Of a stretch of DNA of 19,391 nucleotides, positions 1 through 8,599 are shown piece by piece; within the stretch, counting starts at the first letter, position 1; each line of letters begins with the position of its first letter. The stretch comes from JACOVP01 sp035289145 (GTDB lineage Archaea > Nanobdellota > Nanobdellia > SCGC-AAA011-G17 > UBA489). The stretch lies in NCBI GenBank assembly GCA_035289145.1, contig DATDXZ010000051.1, positions 1 to 19,391 on the forward strand. Direction: 5' to 3'. Made by a program: the position numbers and the translations under genes. A model generated the notes under the pieces. That model was not told the DNA's origin. It did not search any database and saw only the letters and a list, made by a program, of their open reading frames with translations.

Positions 1-119
1 TAAATCCGCATCAGGAACTAAAAGGAAAAACGCCCGCGGAAGCTGCTGAGATAATTCTTCCTTTGAAAAGAAACAAATTACTGAATCTTATCAGACTCCT
101 CGCGAAATCGAGGAGATGA
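1..119 (+). CDS. C-terminal end of a DDE transposase/integrase (partial)
   Basis: An open frame enters from the left edge (first whole codon at position 3) and stops with TGA at 117-119, giving 38 residues. It reads NPHQELKGKTPAEAA followed by a basic, Leu/Lys-rich tail. The pattern 'PH..L.GKTPAEAAxI' is typical of the extreme C-terminus of DDE-type (integrase-core, IS6-like) transposases in archaea and bacteria, just after the catalytic Glu. The catalytic residues themselves lie outside the window, so it cannot be judged whether the gene is intact. It ends about 30 nt before the convergent radical SAM gene, so the IS end must lie in that short gap or the element is degraded. Family assignment rests on a short motif and is moderate. 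Confidence 0.65.
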   Translation, partial: NPHQELKGKTPAEAAEIILPLKRNKLLNLIRLLAKSRR

Positions 120-131
120 CGATAATGTTAC
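115..131. repeat. possible right terminal repeat of the left-edge insertion sequence
   Basis: Just past the transposase stop, the sequence ending GATAATGTTAC resembles, with gaps, the right end of the MITE-like element at 17160-17171 (CTGAATAATTAC). Read from the end inwards, both begin GTAA and soon have TTAT and TCATCT. The left end of this element is not in the window, so no inverted partner or target duplication can be tested. This is a weak, similarity-based suggestion. Confidence 0.2.
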
Positions 132-148
132 AGTATCCTGACGCTGAT

Positions 149-1579
149 TTATTGCTGATTTCTATTCAGAATAACCTGTTTAAATGCCACCCAGCCAATA
201 TCCAAGAAGTATCTAAACTCGTTGAAACTTCGAATATGCGTCAATAATCTGAAAATATAGCTCGGTGTGAAGTAGGTTTTTCTCATGACATAACTCTGGA
301 GCTTGACTAACTCTTCTGACGTGAAGTTTCTGGTTCTCCAGCTTGGATTTCTGGCGATGTATGCAAACTGCTCCCAGTCTTCTGCGAAGATTAGACCTTC
401 TTCCTTCATCATATTGTAAATCATGGTGCCTGGCAAAGGACAGATGACTGTGACTGAGAAGAATGTCGGCTTGATTTTCTTGATTAATTTGATGGTTTGC
501 TTGACATCATCTAACGTTTCATCAGGATGACTGCCAATAATAAAGCTTCCATCAATGACTCTGAGACCTACTTCATGCGCCCACTTGAATGCCTGAATGA
601 CTTTTTCTATAGGAATGTTCTTTCCATTCAAAGCCATGATTCTTGGAGAGCCAGATTCCACACCAAAGGAGACTCTGATACAACCAGAATCCACCATCAT
701 CTGGAGCATGTCTTTGGTGACACAATCGACACGCGTTAGACAACCCCATTCAAGATTTCTTTCTTTCATCGCCCTGCAGAATCCTTCCACAAAAGGACGG
801 TTTAAGGTGAAAGTATCATCGATCAAGTTGACATAGTTTGTTCCATAGTTTTTTACACATTCATCGATTTCTCCCAGGACATGCTGGAGACTTCTGAAGC
901 GTAATGTTGGTGGCTTTAATGCACCTGAACCACAGAAAATACATTTAGCTGGGCAACCACGGGATGCCATGAATTCCATAATATTCATGAACTTACGACT
1001 CAAACCACGCTCGACATGCGCTTTTTTGTAATTCTCGAAGTTGACAATGTCACGAGCAGCATAGGGCAACTTGTCTAAATTTTTTATCAATGGACGAGGA
1101 GACTCTTTCACGATTTTTCCTTTGATTCGATGCACAATACCTAGACATCCATTCAATGATTTTTTCTTCTGCAACCTTTGACATAATTCCAGGAAAGTAT
1201 CCTCAGCTTCCCCATAGACAATGATATCAAAATTAGGGAATTCTTTTGCACTTTGGAGCGGGAGAGCATCAACGTGCGGTCCGCCGATAATGATTGTTGT
1301 TTTTGGCGAGTATTTCTTGATGAGACCTGCCAAGGTGTGAGCACTCTTGATGCCTGGAGTCATTGCTGCAAGACCAATTACGTCTGGCTTTTCATCCTGC
1401 AAGCGTTTAATAAACGATTGTTCTTCGAACTGCTCCACGTTGTAATCCCAAATTCCTATCTCAAACCCATTCTTTCGCAAATATGCCAGCAGGACACCTA
1501 AGCTTAATGGAAAGTGAATAGATGTTATTTGTACATGCTTCCCCAAGGTTAAGGGACAAGAGATGCCTATAACTTTCAT
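149..1579 (-). CDS. B12-binding-domain radical SAM protein
   Basis: This is a 476-residue protein in the usual size range for cobalamin-binding-type radical SAM enzymes (BchE/P-methylase-like class). Roughly the first 145 residues form a Rossmann-like B12-binding domain (segments IIIGGPHVDALP and VYGEAEDTF). The radical SAM core follows, with the CxxxCxxC cluster motif CPAKCIFC at Cys209, Cys213 and Cys216, later strands such as YVNLIDDTF and SFGVESG, and a C-terminal helical extension. No DxHxxG cobalamin-ligand motif is visible. Substrates in this family include lipids and cofactors and cannot be told from sequence. A TTG six nucleotides upstream (1585) could also start it, but the ATG at 1579 sits about 28 nt from a TATA-like TTTAAAAG and is preferred. 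The gene is divergent from the GT39 gene. A role in lipid or glycan modification is only suggested by location. Confidence 0.85.
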   Translation of the reverse strand: MKVIGISCPLTLGKHVQITSIHFPLSLGVLLAYLRKNGFEIGIWDYNVEQFEEQSFIKRLQDEKPDVIGLAAMTPGIKSAHTLAGLIKKYSPKTTIIIGGPHVDALPLQSAKEFPNFDIIVYGEAEDTFLELCQRLQKKKSLNGCLGIVHRIKGKIVKESPRPLIKNLDKLPYAARDIVNFENYKKAHVERGLSRKFMNIMEFMASRGCPAKCIFCGSGALKPPTLRFRSLQHVLGEIDECVKNYGTNYVNLIDDTFTLNRPFVEGFCRAMKERNLEWGCLTRVDCVTKDMLQMMVDSGCIRVSFGVESGSPRIMALNGKNIPIEKVIQAFKWAHEVGLRVIDGSFIIGSHPDETLDDVKQTIKLIKKIKPTFFSVTVICPLPGTMIYNMMKEEGLIFAEDWEQFAYIARNPSWRTRNFTSEELVKLQSYVMRKTYFTPSYIFRLLTHIRSFNEFRYFLDIGWVAFKQVILNRNQQ

Positions 1580-1603
1580 ATTCAATACTTGTGGGAAAGT
1601 CCT

Positions 1604-1611
1604 CTTTTAAA
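1604..1611 (-). promoter_or_regulatory. TATA-like box for the radical SAM gene
   Basis: Minus-strand TTTAAAAG is centred about 28 nt before the ATG at 1579, the spacing expected for a leaderless archaeal transcript. It lies in the short gap between two divergent genes. This is inferred from spacing and composition only. Confidence 0.4.
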
Positions 1612-1640
1612 GATTATGTTCTGCTTTTTTTGAAGATAGG

Positions 1641-1648
1641 TTTATATA
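1641..1648 (+). promoter_or_regulatory. TATA box for the GT39 glycosyltransferase
   Basis: Perfect TTTATATA preceded by purine-rich GAAGATAGG (BRE-like). Its centre is 30 nt before the ATG at 1675, fitting a nearly leaderless mRNA. It lies inside the longer open frame that begins at GTG 1591, which argues against that longer start. Confidence 0.5.
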
Positions 1649-1674
1649 TCATGTTATTTCTTCTTTTCTTACTC

Positions 1675-3222
1675 ATGGCACATTCTGATTCTTGGCAACA
1701 TCGTGCTGTAACTTGGCTAAAAGATCCCTGGCATGTTGCTTTAGTGCTCATCATTATTTTTGGCATTCTTCTTCGTATCAAATACTACAATGTGAATACT
1801 GGTGTCTGGTGGGATGAAGGAGAATATCTTGCCAAAGCTAAAAACTGGGCCTTTGGGACGGTTATGCCTAATAACTATTGGACTGCACGGCCTGTCACCT
1901 TGACGCTTCTCTGGGCTCTTCTCTTGAAATTGGGTGGAAGCGTAACTCTTATCCGTTTCTTGACTGAATTACTTCCTTCTGTAGGCACTCTTGTCATGAT
2001 GTATCTTCTCGGCAAGGAGATGTACAACAAAAAAGTAGGTGTTATTGCGACAGCCATGATAAGCGTCTTCTGGCTCCATGTCTTTTTCACTGCACGACTG
2101 CTGATGGATCTGCCGGGATTGTTCTTTAGTCTGGTTACCATATACTGTTTCTGGAAAGGATTTGTCAAACACCAAGGCGCGAAATATATTTACCTGACGA
2201 TTATCTTCTTTTTACTCACAGCATTGACCAAATACAACGATGGAGTTATTATTCTACCTTTCTTACTGATCCTTCTTATCAAAGACAGACTTTCTTTCTT
2301 GAAAAACAAGGTTCTATGGATTGCAACAGGACTTTGTTTAACACTTATATTTGTTCCTTACTTGCTCTTCAACTACTTGAGCTTTGGAGATGCTCTTCCT
2401 GCCTTGACTACTTATATCTTGAACGCTAAAACTTCCGCCATTCAACAATTCGAAGCTCCTGCTTACTATGTCTTTGGCTATTTCCAACAATTCCTGCTAG
2501 ATTTCTGGTTCTGGTTTTTTATAGCCAGCTTGCTTCTCTTGTGGAGACTGCTCTTCAGCCTTGATCTTTTAGTGAAGCGAAAGAATTTGGACTCTCTCAA
2601 TGATTTATTTTGTGTATTCCTTATTGCTTTCCCTATGATCTTCTTTGTTTTTGTCTATAAGTTTGCAGTTCATCAGTATCTCTTCTTGATGACACCTGCT
2701 TTGTTTTTACTTATGGCTAGAGGCACTGTCGAAATTGACCATTTCCTGTCGAAATACCATAAATATCTCGGCATTGCTGCCATTGTTCTAATTCTCGTGA
2801 TTGGCGGATATGCACAGCTCAAGCATGGAGTAGGATTAATTGAAAATAAGAAGGATACCTACAAAGAATTACGCGATGCTGGTTTATGGATCAAGAAACA
2901 TACTGGACCAGCAGAACCTGTCATGTTAACATCGAACCAAATGGAATTCGGAGTGTTCGCAGAACGTCGCATTGTCAGTGAAGGCGATAACTTAAGTCAC
3001 TTTGAAGAACACTTAACAGATGAACGACCCCAATATCTTGTTCTGTCTTTGATGTCTGATAATCCGAATTACCCATGGCTCTTGCCTTTGTTAAATGATC
3101 ACCAAGATAGATTCATGCCTGTCCAAGCATGGTTCGCGGATGCGCAACGCAAGCAACCCAGAGTTGTTATTTTCAAAGTTGTTGCTTTTGAAGACAAGAA
3201 CGCGCCTTCTATAACTCTGTAA
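1675..3222 (+). CDS. GT39 / ArnT-like polytopic membrane glycosyltransferase
   Basis: An integral-membrane GT-C transferase that would move a sugar from a polyprenyl-phosphate donor to an acceptor outside the membrane. The N-terminal part matches the PMT_2/ArnT fold: a first membrane helix, then an external loop with WWDEGEY (residues 45-51), where Asp and Glu are the expected catalytic pair. A second acidic loop (RLLMDLPG), about ten more hydrophobic helices and a soluble C-terminal domain of about 110 residues follow. The frame is open back to a GTG at 1591 (543 residues), adding an extra hydrophobic segment. ATG 1675 (515 residues) is chosen because a TATA box lies at 1641-1648 and helix 1 then directly precedes the DE loop, as in relatives. 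It is convergent with the GT2 gene, overlapping by 14 nt. Donor and acceptor are unknown. Confidence 0.8.
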   Translation: MAHSDSWQHRAVTWLKDPWHVALVLIIIFGILLRIKYYNVNTGVWWDEGEYLAKAKNWAFGTVMPNNYWTARPVTLTLLWALLLKLGGSVTLIRFLTELLPSVGTLVMMYLLGKEMYNKKVGVIATAMISVFWLHVFFTARLLMDLPGLFFSLVTIYCFWKGFVKHQGAKYIYLTIIFFLLTALTKYNDGVIILPFLLILLIKDRLSFLKNKVLWIATGLCLTLIFVPYLLFNYLSFGDALPALTTYILNAKTSAIQQFEAPAYYVFGYFQQFLLDFWFWFFIASLLLLWRLLFSLDLLVKRKNLDSLNDLFCVFLIAFPMIFFVFVYKFAVHQYLFLMTPALFLLMARGTVEIDHFLSKYHKYLGIAAIVLILVIGGYAQLKHGVGLIENKKDTYKELRDAGLWIKKHTGPAEPVMLTSNQMEFGVFAERRIVSEGDNLSHFEEHLTDERPQYLVLSLMSDNPNYPWLLPLLNDHQDRFMPVQAWFADAQRKQPRVVIFKVVAFEDKNAPSITL

Positions 3223-4234
3223 ACTTCTTTTTTCCTCTTAAAAAGAAACTTATCGCAATATTTTTCGGATAGAGCATGTTCCATATCTCTGATTCATCTC
3301 TTCTTCTCAATTGCTGCGTCTTTTTTCTCGATTGCAAGACTTTGGATATATAGAACGGGAGACTTATTGTTGCTGCGATCACACACAATGATCTTTTCCA
3401 TTGTCCGATTAACATAAAATATCCAGCCATGATACCATCCAACACCCATTTCTTCGGCAAGACTCTTAACAACGAAGATGCCGCATAATTCTTCATCAAG
3501 AGTATATTGTGATTGCGATGGAAGTAGTAATATTTCTTGAAAGGATAGTTTTTTGCAGTTTTTTCACCATAATGATACATTTTCGCTTCTGGAACAAAGA
3601 TTACTTTGTAGTTTCTTAAGTGTGCGCGCCAACACAAGTCTTCTTCTTCATAATACATGAAGAGATATGGATCGAATGAGCCTATTTCCTCCAACACTTT
3701 TCTTTTTGCGAAGAGACAAACTCCAGAAGCCCAAAATATTTCTACACTTCGATCATATTGACCATCGTCTTTCTCACAAATATCAAATACTCTTCCTCGA
3801 CAGAACGTGTAGCCCCAGCGATCCATATAACCGCCTGCTGCGCCTGCGTATTCGAAGTGAGTTGGCTGCCGTATGGACAGCACTTTTGGCTGACAAATGG
3901 CAATTTCCTTATTTTTTGCTGCTTTGACTAAATGTGTTAACCAGTTTTTATCTACCAACGTATCATTATTGAGGAATACAATAAATTCTCCCTCGCTTTT
4001 CTCAAAACCATAAGTGCAACCGCCTGCATAGCCTAGATTTCTAACAGATTGGATAAGTTTTACTCGCGGATATTTCTTTTTTATGAACGCTTGAGAACCA
4101 TCAGTTGAACCATTGTCAATCACTATGACGTCTATTGGCTTGTATGTTGTTTTGAATATTGATTTCAGACATTCATCAATAAATGAGACTCCATTATAGT
4201 GCGGGATGATAATGCTAACGAGATTTTTTTTCAT
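3209..4234 (-). CDS. GT2 family glycosyltransferase (rhamnosyltransferase-like)
   Basis: A 341-residue GT-A fold transferase. Residues 5-14 read LVSIIIPHYN. The nucleotide-binding region has VIDNGSTDGS (38-47). The DxD-equivalent is NND (89-91) within FLNNDT. The acceptor-side motif is EEEDLCWR (196-203), matching the ED-x-D-x-x-x-R hallmark of the GT2 branch that includes rhamnosyltransferases such as WbbL. A C-terminal stretch of about 100 residues has hydrophobic, amphipathic segments suggesting membrane association. The start overlaps the stop of the deacetylase gene by ATGA (4231-4234), so it is probably translated by coupling as the last gene of the GPT-flippase transcript. Sugar specificity (rhamnose or other) cannot be settled from sequence. 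The likely role is adding one sugar to the lipid-linked glycan at the cytoplasmic face. Confidence 0.88.
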   Translation of the reverse strand: MKKNLVSIIIPHYNGVSFIDECLKSIFKTTYKPIDVIVIDNGSTDGSQAFIKKKYPRVKLIQSVRNLGYAGGCTYGFEKSEGEFIVFLNNDTLVDKNWLTHLVKAAKNKEIAICQPKVLSIRQPTHFEYAGAAGGYMDRWGYTFCRGRVFDICEKDDGQYDRSVEIFWASGVCLFAKRKVLEEIGSFDPYLFMYYEEEDLCWRAHLRNYKVIFVPEAKMYHYGEKTAKNYPFKKYYYFHRNHNILLMKNYAASSLLRVLPKKWVLDGIMAGYFMLIGQWKRSLCVIAATISLPFYISKVLQSRKKTQQLRRRDESEIWNMLYPKNIAISFFLRGKKKFTEL

Positions 4235-5022
4235 CGCGATTGCAAGAAATCATTTATGGACATATACATATAGTTCTTTTTCTTTGCCCAGACTATCAAT
4301 TTCTCTAATTTTCTCAAGACTTTATCACCAGTATTTCTCTTGAAGTACCAAGGCAACTTATATTTCTTCAAACTGACAAACTCCCAAGGATGGAAATAAG
4401 TATTAATGAATCCTGTACCTCTTAATGCTCTCCACATACAGAATTTTGTGTATAATAAAGGCAAGTTCCTGAACCAGAGCCATGCGATGGGCAACCGTGC
4501 TATTGGTGTTACGGAAACTGGCACCACTTTTACACCGTCCATTGTAAAACAACTTCTCGGCTCGGTGAAATGGTTGTAATATCCTGGAATATACGTTGGA
4601 TGCAATGAACTGTCGTACTTTATATCTATTTTTTTTAGGGAAGGATAGGAAGCCGCACCCATTCTCGGCGATCTGAATCCAAGTATTTTCTTCTTCGTTA
4701 TCTTTTCTAGGATTTTTTTTGCTTCTGACAAATACTTGAACACCATTTTCTCTTCCATAGACTCATAGTGATGATCATGCGAGTATCCATGCAATGCTAT
4801 TTCGTGCTTTTTACTTAACTCCTTGATTATTTCAGGGTATTGCAGAGCGAATTTTGCAGTGACAAAGAATGTCGCACGCACTCTGTGCTTTTCTAAGAGC
4901 TGCATGATCTTTTTAGTTCCTTCTTTGCTCACACCATAGAGATCTGCATTCAATGGCTTCTCATGATAGTGATGCAAGTAGTCAAATTCTTCAACGTCGA
5001 ATGTCAGTAGTAAAGGCTTCAT
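4231..5022 (-). CDS. polysaccharide deacetylase (NodB/CE4 family)
   Basis: A 263-residue NodB-homology protein of the branch whose first motif is TFDVEE (D9 and E11 visible). The metal-binding His pair is in HGYSH (H78, H82), followed by GFRSPRMG (R117), KYDSSLHPT (D137) and a C-terminal FHPWEF motif with the last conserved His. These match CE4 motifs 1-5, so the protein is probably active and metal dependent. There is no signal peptide, so it should act in the cytoplasm on a nucleotide-linked or lipid-linked sugar, for example removing the acetyl group from GlcNAc of the growing glycan. It is flanked by a methyltransferase and a GT2, both joined by ATGA overlaps. An alternative is a PuuE-like amidohydrolase role, but the glycan context favours deacetylation. 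Confidence 0.88.
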   Translation of the reverse strand: MKPLLLTFDVEEFDYLHHYHEKPLNADLYGVSKEGTKKIMQLLEKHRVRATFFVTAKFALQYPEIIKELSKKHEIALHGYSHDHHYESMEEKMVFKYLSEAKKILEKITKKKILGFRSPRMGAASYPSLKKIDIKYDSSLHPTYIPGYYNHFTEPRSCFTMDGVKVVPVSVTPIARLPIAWLWFRNLPLLYTKFCMWRALRGTGFINTYFHPWEFVSLKKYKLPWYFKRNTGDKVLRKLEKLIVWAKKKNYMYMSINDFLQSR

Positions 5023-5612
5023 TGCGATTCGTGCTCGACAAGAGCAACTCCTCCAAATAAAGGCAGTTTCCTATGCCTTGTTATAGTCAAGCCAGCCCGC
5101 TTTAAAAGGTTTTGGAGCTTTTTTCTTGAGATAATTTTAAGTCTTAGTCCATGTAAACGATGGATAGATACATAGACTATTGTTCCTGGACTCGGTCTTG
5201 AATACAAAATGACTATTCTTCCCTTTGATTTTAGATGTTTCGCGAGCATCCCCACTACATTTCTTGGATTTGCTGTAAATTCGAGCACACCTGCACAGAC
5301 TATCTTGTCAAATTTCTTTCCTAATGAACAGTTTTCCAAGTCACATGCCTTTCCTTGAATACCTTTTGCCTGCAATTTCGCAATCATCTCTTTGGAAACA
5401 TCAATCCCGAATACCTTCGCACCCTTACTTTTTGCTAATTGCGCATAATATCCTTCACCACATCCAGCGTCCAACATACTTTCTCCTTTTTTGATATCTA
5501 GGAAAGAGAGCACTGCACTTTTTTCATTCTTTCTCAACCATCCTAGAAAACCCCTTTCTCTTTTTGCATCGTAGGCTGCAGCATTTTCCTCGAAATAGTC
5601 TTTTGCTTTCAT
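5019..5612 (-). CDS. class I SAM-dependent methyltransferase
   Basis: A 197-residue Rossmann-fold methyltransferase. Motif I is LDAGCGEG (47-54), followed by VFGIDVS (about 68-73) with the acidic ribose-binding Asp. The acidic pocket CDLEN, the post-I strand FDKIVCAGVLEF, and GRIVILYSRPSP are also visible. The start at 5612 gives an exact ATGA overlap with the stop of the preceding GT2, the same junction style as other genes here. A Met seven codons upstream (5633) would overlap the GT2 gene by 25 nt and is less likely. It is the second methyltransferase in the region placed directly after a DPM/DPG-like GT2. The substrate could be a sugar of the surface glycan or a polyprenyl intermediate, and nothing in the sequence decides. 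Confidence 0.85.
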   Translation of the reverse strand: MKAKDYFEENAAAYDAKRERGFLGWLRKNEKSAVLSFLDIKKGESMLDAGCGEGYYAQLAKSKGAKVFGIDVSKEMIAKLQAKGIQGKACDLENCSLGKKFDKIVCAGVLEFTANPRNVVGMLAKHLKSKGRIVILYSRPSPGTIVYVSIHRLHGLRLKIISRKKLQNLLKRAGLTITRHRKLPLFGGVALVEHESQ

Positions 5613-6325
5613 AATCTGTTTCTCTTCCACCATAATTTTATCAAATCCTTGAACATTCGAGGGATATATTTTAGATTAAATGTGCTTCCCGGGATGTGTT
5701 TGCTGGGCACATACTGCTCTCTGATTGTACATCCTTTTTGCTTCAATCGCAACAGCAATTCAATATCAAAGTCAAAACCACGACAGATAAAGTTATGACT
5801 TATTTTGTTGAAAACATCACGCCGCAAGAACTTTGCACCTGCCTGCGTGTCTTTCACCTTGATGCCTAACAGAATCCTGACCCATAAGTTCCATCCTCTT
5901 CCAAGAACTTTTCTTAGAAATGGCTCAGTGACTGCTGAAAAACGAATTCCTTTCCATTTTGAGGCTATTAAACAATCTACTTCTCCTTTCAACAATTCAT
6001 CAATCATAATCTGCACTGCCGTCAGATCAAAAGCATCATCTGCATCTAAGAATCCGATAATCTCTCCTTTTGCGATCTGAAATCCATGGAGCACTGCTCC
6101 TCCCTTTCCTAAAGGCTCTTTAATATCAGCATATCTTATCTCTTTATATTTTCTGGAGAAGATTTTCACGATCTCTGCGCTTCTATCTCTACATCCATTG
6201 AGCACTACAATGATTTCAAACTGCCTTGGCAGATGCTTTTGCAGATGATAGATGTAGTTTTGTAACGTTTTTCCTATTCTCTGCTCTTCATTGTAGGTTG
6301 GGATAATTAGAGAAAGCTTAAGCAT
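5609..6325 (-). CDS. GT2 glycosyltransferase, dolichyl-phosphate sugar synthase-like
   Basis: A 238-residue GT-A protein of the DPM1/ALG5 type. Signatures are LIIPTYNEE (6-14), the DxD-containing GFLDADDAF (D94, D96) and DTQAGAK (159-165), the hallmark of dolichyl-phosphate mannose/glucose synthases. No membrane domain follows, so it resembles soluble or peripheral DPMS. The likely reaction is transfer of a hexose from a nucleotide sugar to a polyprenyl phosphate, giving a donor for GT-C enzymes such as the GT39 protein encoded nearby. It could instead extend a lipid-linked glycan directly. ATG 6325 overlaps the flippase stop by eight nucleotides (ATGCTTAA), while an upstream in-frame start at 6349 is possible but lengthens the overlap. 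It is cotranscribed with the flippase upstream and the methyltransferase downstream. Confidence 0.88.
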   Translation of the reverse strand: MLKLSLIIPTYNEEQRIGKTLQNYIYHLQKHLPRQFEIIVVLNGCRDRSAEIVKIFSRKYKEIRYADIKEPLGKGGAVLHGFQIAKGEIIGFLDADDAFDLTAVQIMIDELLKGEVDCLIASKWKGIRFSAVTEPFLRKVLGRGWNLWVRILLGIKVKDTQAGAKFLRRDVFNKISHNFICRGFDFDIELLLRLKQKGCTIREQYVPSKHIPGSTFNLKYIPRMFKDLIKLWWKRNRL

Positions 6326-7568
6326 CGCGAATCCTGGTAAAAATACCATAAAGTACCATCAACATGAGCAATGATAAACTAATCAACACTGTTATGACTT
6401 GCGACAAGGTTTCATGAAAGTTGTACAAGAGGTAGGCTTCCAAGATATTGAAGAAAAACAGCAAAGCAACAAACTGCCAACTGCTCTTTAATGAGATGAA
6501 GTAGTAAGAGAACAGATAAATAAAACAAAATATAGCCATATATAGCCCGAATAATCCCAATAAGGGAACCACTTCTAAGAACTTTTCACCGAACAAGATA
6601 CCAACAACCAAATTTGGAAAAGTGAAATACACGAAAAGCACAGGGAATATGAATAAGAGAACTAATAATGCAGATTTATAGAATAGATGCTTGTGCGGTT
6701 TTTTCTCAGCATGCAAGGCAGCAACTTTTGGAAACATCACCTGACCTATAGATGAAGAACCGAAGAAGAGCACCTTTCCCAGAATTGCCAATGCCGCATA
6801 ATATCCAGCCTGCACTTCATCGAAGAAATGCTTTACTATAATCACATCAATAGTGTAGAACAATGTCAAGGATGTCAACATCAAACCAAGGACTAGACCA
6901 TACTTGTATACATTCCTGACTTGGAAGACTTCTTTCTGTTTTTTTATCACTTGCCTGAGCGGAATTAATCCAAAAATGAAAGCAACACCCATTGCCAGGA
7001 GGATTGCAGCTGTTGCTCCCTCAGTGCTTAATCCAAAAATAACCAACATGGGACCAACAATTAACTTTGTTATTCCTTCTACACCATTATTGATGCTCAA
7101 TGCTGTAAACTGCCCTCTTCCCTGCAAGATTCCCCTCACAATAGGCACTAAGAAGATACAAAAGATACCTATGGCAAGCACTATTAACGATGATTTTCTG
7201 AGATGGAGATAGTCTGCCACAACATTGTTCATGAACAAAGCAAAGACAACAAAGAACAAAGCAGCTATAATAAAATCCCTACACGACCTTTGAAACAAAT
7301 ACTTGATTTTTCCTTCTTTTTTATTCACTGTAAAATCTGCAGTGAACTTTGCAATACTCATCTGGATAGTATTCAACGCAATCAAGAAAATATAAATAAT
7401 TGACAGCAGAACGCCCAGATTTCCATATTCTGCAGGTCCTAACAATCTTCCAACAATAAAATGATACACGAACCCGGAAACTCCGAGGAAGAACACTCCT
7501 ATAAATAATATGAGATTATCCTTCAACAGAGGATTATTCCTTACCCTTTCGAACGCTTGTTTGAGCAT
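6318..7568 (-). CDS. Wzx-like polysaccharide flippase (MOP superfamily)
   Basis: A 416-residue, very hydrophobic protein with about 12 predicted membrane helices, the usual architecture and length for oligosaccharide flippases of the MOP/polysaccharide biosynthesis family. The N-terminal part (LFIGVFFLGVSGFVYHFIVGRLLGPAEYG) has the typical pattern in which the first helix runs into RLLGPxEYG; Arg, Gly-Pro and Glu are at about residues 41-47. It would move a polyprenyl-linked oligosaccharide to the outer face of the membrane, where AglB can use it. It starts one nucleotide after the GPT stop and overlaps the following GT2 by eight nucleotides, so GPT, flippase and GT2 look like one operon. Specificity cannot be read from sequence. 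Confidence 0.88.
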   Translation of the reverse strand: MLKQAFERVRNNPLLKDNLILFIGVFFLGVSGFVYHFIVGRLLGPAEYGNLGVLLSIIYIFLIALNTIQMSIAKFTADFTVNKKEGKIKYLFQRSCRDFIIAALFFVVFALFMNNVVADYLHLRKSSLIVLAIGIFCIFLVPIVRGILQGRGQFTALSINNGVEGITKLIVGPMLVIFGLSTEGATAAILLAMGVAFIFGLIPLRQVIKKQKEVFQVRNVYKYGLVLGLMLTSLTLFYTIDVIIVKHFFDEVQAGYYAALAILGKVLFFGSSSIGQVMFPKVAALHAEKKPHKHLFYKSALLVLLFIFPVLFVYFTFPNLVVGILFGEKFLEVVPLLGLFGLYMAIFCFIYLFSYYFISLKSSWQFVALLFFFNILEAYLLYNFHETLSQVITVLISLSLLMLMVLYGIFTRIRDA

Positions 7569-7569
7569 C

Positions 7570-8577
7570 TTACATAAACCAAATCATACTTGCGAATATT
7601 GCTTGTATAATGTACATGAAATACACAATCTGCTTCTCCGTGAACTTTCCCGTTCTCATGAAGATATGAGGGATTGAGTAAATTTTTTCATATTGTGAGT
7701 GCAATTTACCGTTTTTGATATACCCTATAGTTTGTTTCTTCCATTTTCCCCGTATCTTCAATATTCCTTCTATAAAAAACGGAATCGCCACGATAAGCGT
7801 TGCCTTTTCCAAATCTCCGACAATAGCGATAGTCGCCAACACTGCTCCCAATAAATATGTTAATGAGTCTCCAGGCAAAAACTTTGCTGGATATTTATTG
7901 TACAAATAGAATGCGAGGAGCGCTGCAAATGTAACCAAGGCAATAATAGCAGCAAGGTGGCGCTCATGGACATAAGCATAAGATCCTAAAGACATTAAGT
8001 AAATCAACCCCAATCCAGATTCCAAACCATTGAGTCCTGCAAAGAGGTTCACCATGTTTGCAGCGCCAACCACACCCAAAGGAACTAGAACAATAGGATA
8101 AAGCAAACCAAAGTCAACATGACCTATGAAGGGAACTATCAACTTTGAAGTTCCTGCATTCACAACCATTAACGGAATTGCCGCAACTAAAGTCAACAAA
8201 GGTTTCTGCCATTGCCGCAATCCTCCTGGCAACTTAAATTGCTCTGACTTAACCACTAAAAGATCATCAAGGAACCCAACAAAGGTAATAACAAATATAG
8301 TAAGCACTGCCGCAAAGAGAAGTGTCAATGAAGATTCAGTAAGCCATGTTTGATCACGTCCAAAAAAAGTGAAGAAAAAAAGGAAGAACATCATTCCTGC
8401 TGTAAATCCTGTAGCGACAGGCAATCCTCCAGATCTAGGCAATAAAGGTACTGGTTTTTTGTGTATATCTTTATCCACTAAATTAATACGACGAAGGACA
8501 CGAATGATCCAAGGAATAGACCATAGACTAACAAAGAAAGCTATAAATAGACTCAAGATAAAACTGAAAGGAATCAT
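7570..8577 (-). CDS. GlcNAc-1-phosphate transferase to polyprenyl phosphate (GPT/Alg7/MraY family)
   Basis: A 335-residue membrane enzyme with about ten hydrophobic segments. The family motifs are all visible: a cytoplasmic PRSGG loop after the first helix (about 48-51), the Mg-binding DD in FVGFLDDLL (D104, D105), NMVNLFAGLNG (N174, N177, N183), PGDSLTY (D237) and the C-terminal IPHIFMRTGKFTEKQ, close to the 'HP.MRL..FTEKT'-type loop of eukaryotic GPT/Alg7. It should transfer a HexNAc-1-phosphate from a UDP-sugar to dolichyl or another polyprenyl phosphate, the first step of lipid-linked oligosaccharide assembly, analogous to AglH. A TATA-like TTTTTATA sits 26-27 nt before the ATG, so this gene probably heads the six-gene transcript down to 3209. 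The exact sugar is unknown. Confidence 0.9.
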   Translation of the reverse strand: MIPFSFILSLFIAFFVSLWSIPWIIRVLRRINLVDKDIHKKPVPLLPRSGGLPVATGFTAGMMFFLFFFTFFGRDQTWLTESSLTLLFAAVLTIFVITFVGFLDDLLVVKSEQFKLPGGLRQWQKPLLTLVAAIPLMVVNAGTSKLIVPFIGHVDFGLLYPIVLVPLGVVGAANMVNLFAGLNGLESGLGLIYLMSLGSYAYVHERHLAAIIALVTFAALLAFYLYNKYPAKFLPGDSLTYLLGAVLATIAIVGDLEKATLIVAIPFFIEGILKIRGKWKKQTIGYIKNGKLHSQYEKIYSIPHIFMRTGKFTEKQIVYFMYIIQAIFASMIWFM

Positions 8578-8599
8578 AAGTAATAATGGAGTAAAACGC

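Noticed and set aside
98..113. CCTCG/CGAGG inverted repeat
   Set aside because: Five base pairs inside the transposase coding sequence, with no T-run after it. It is probably incidental.
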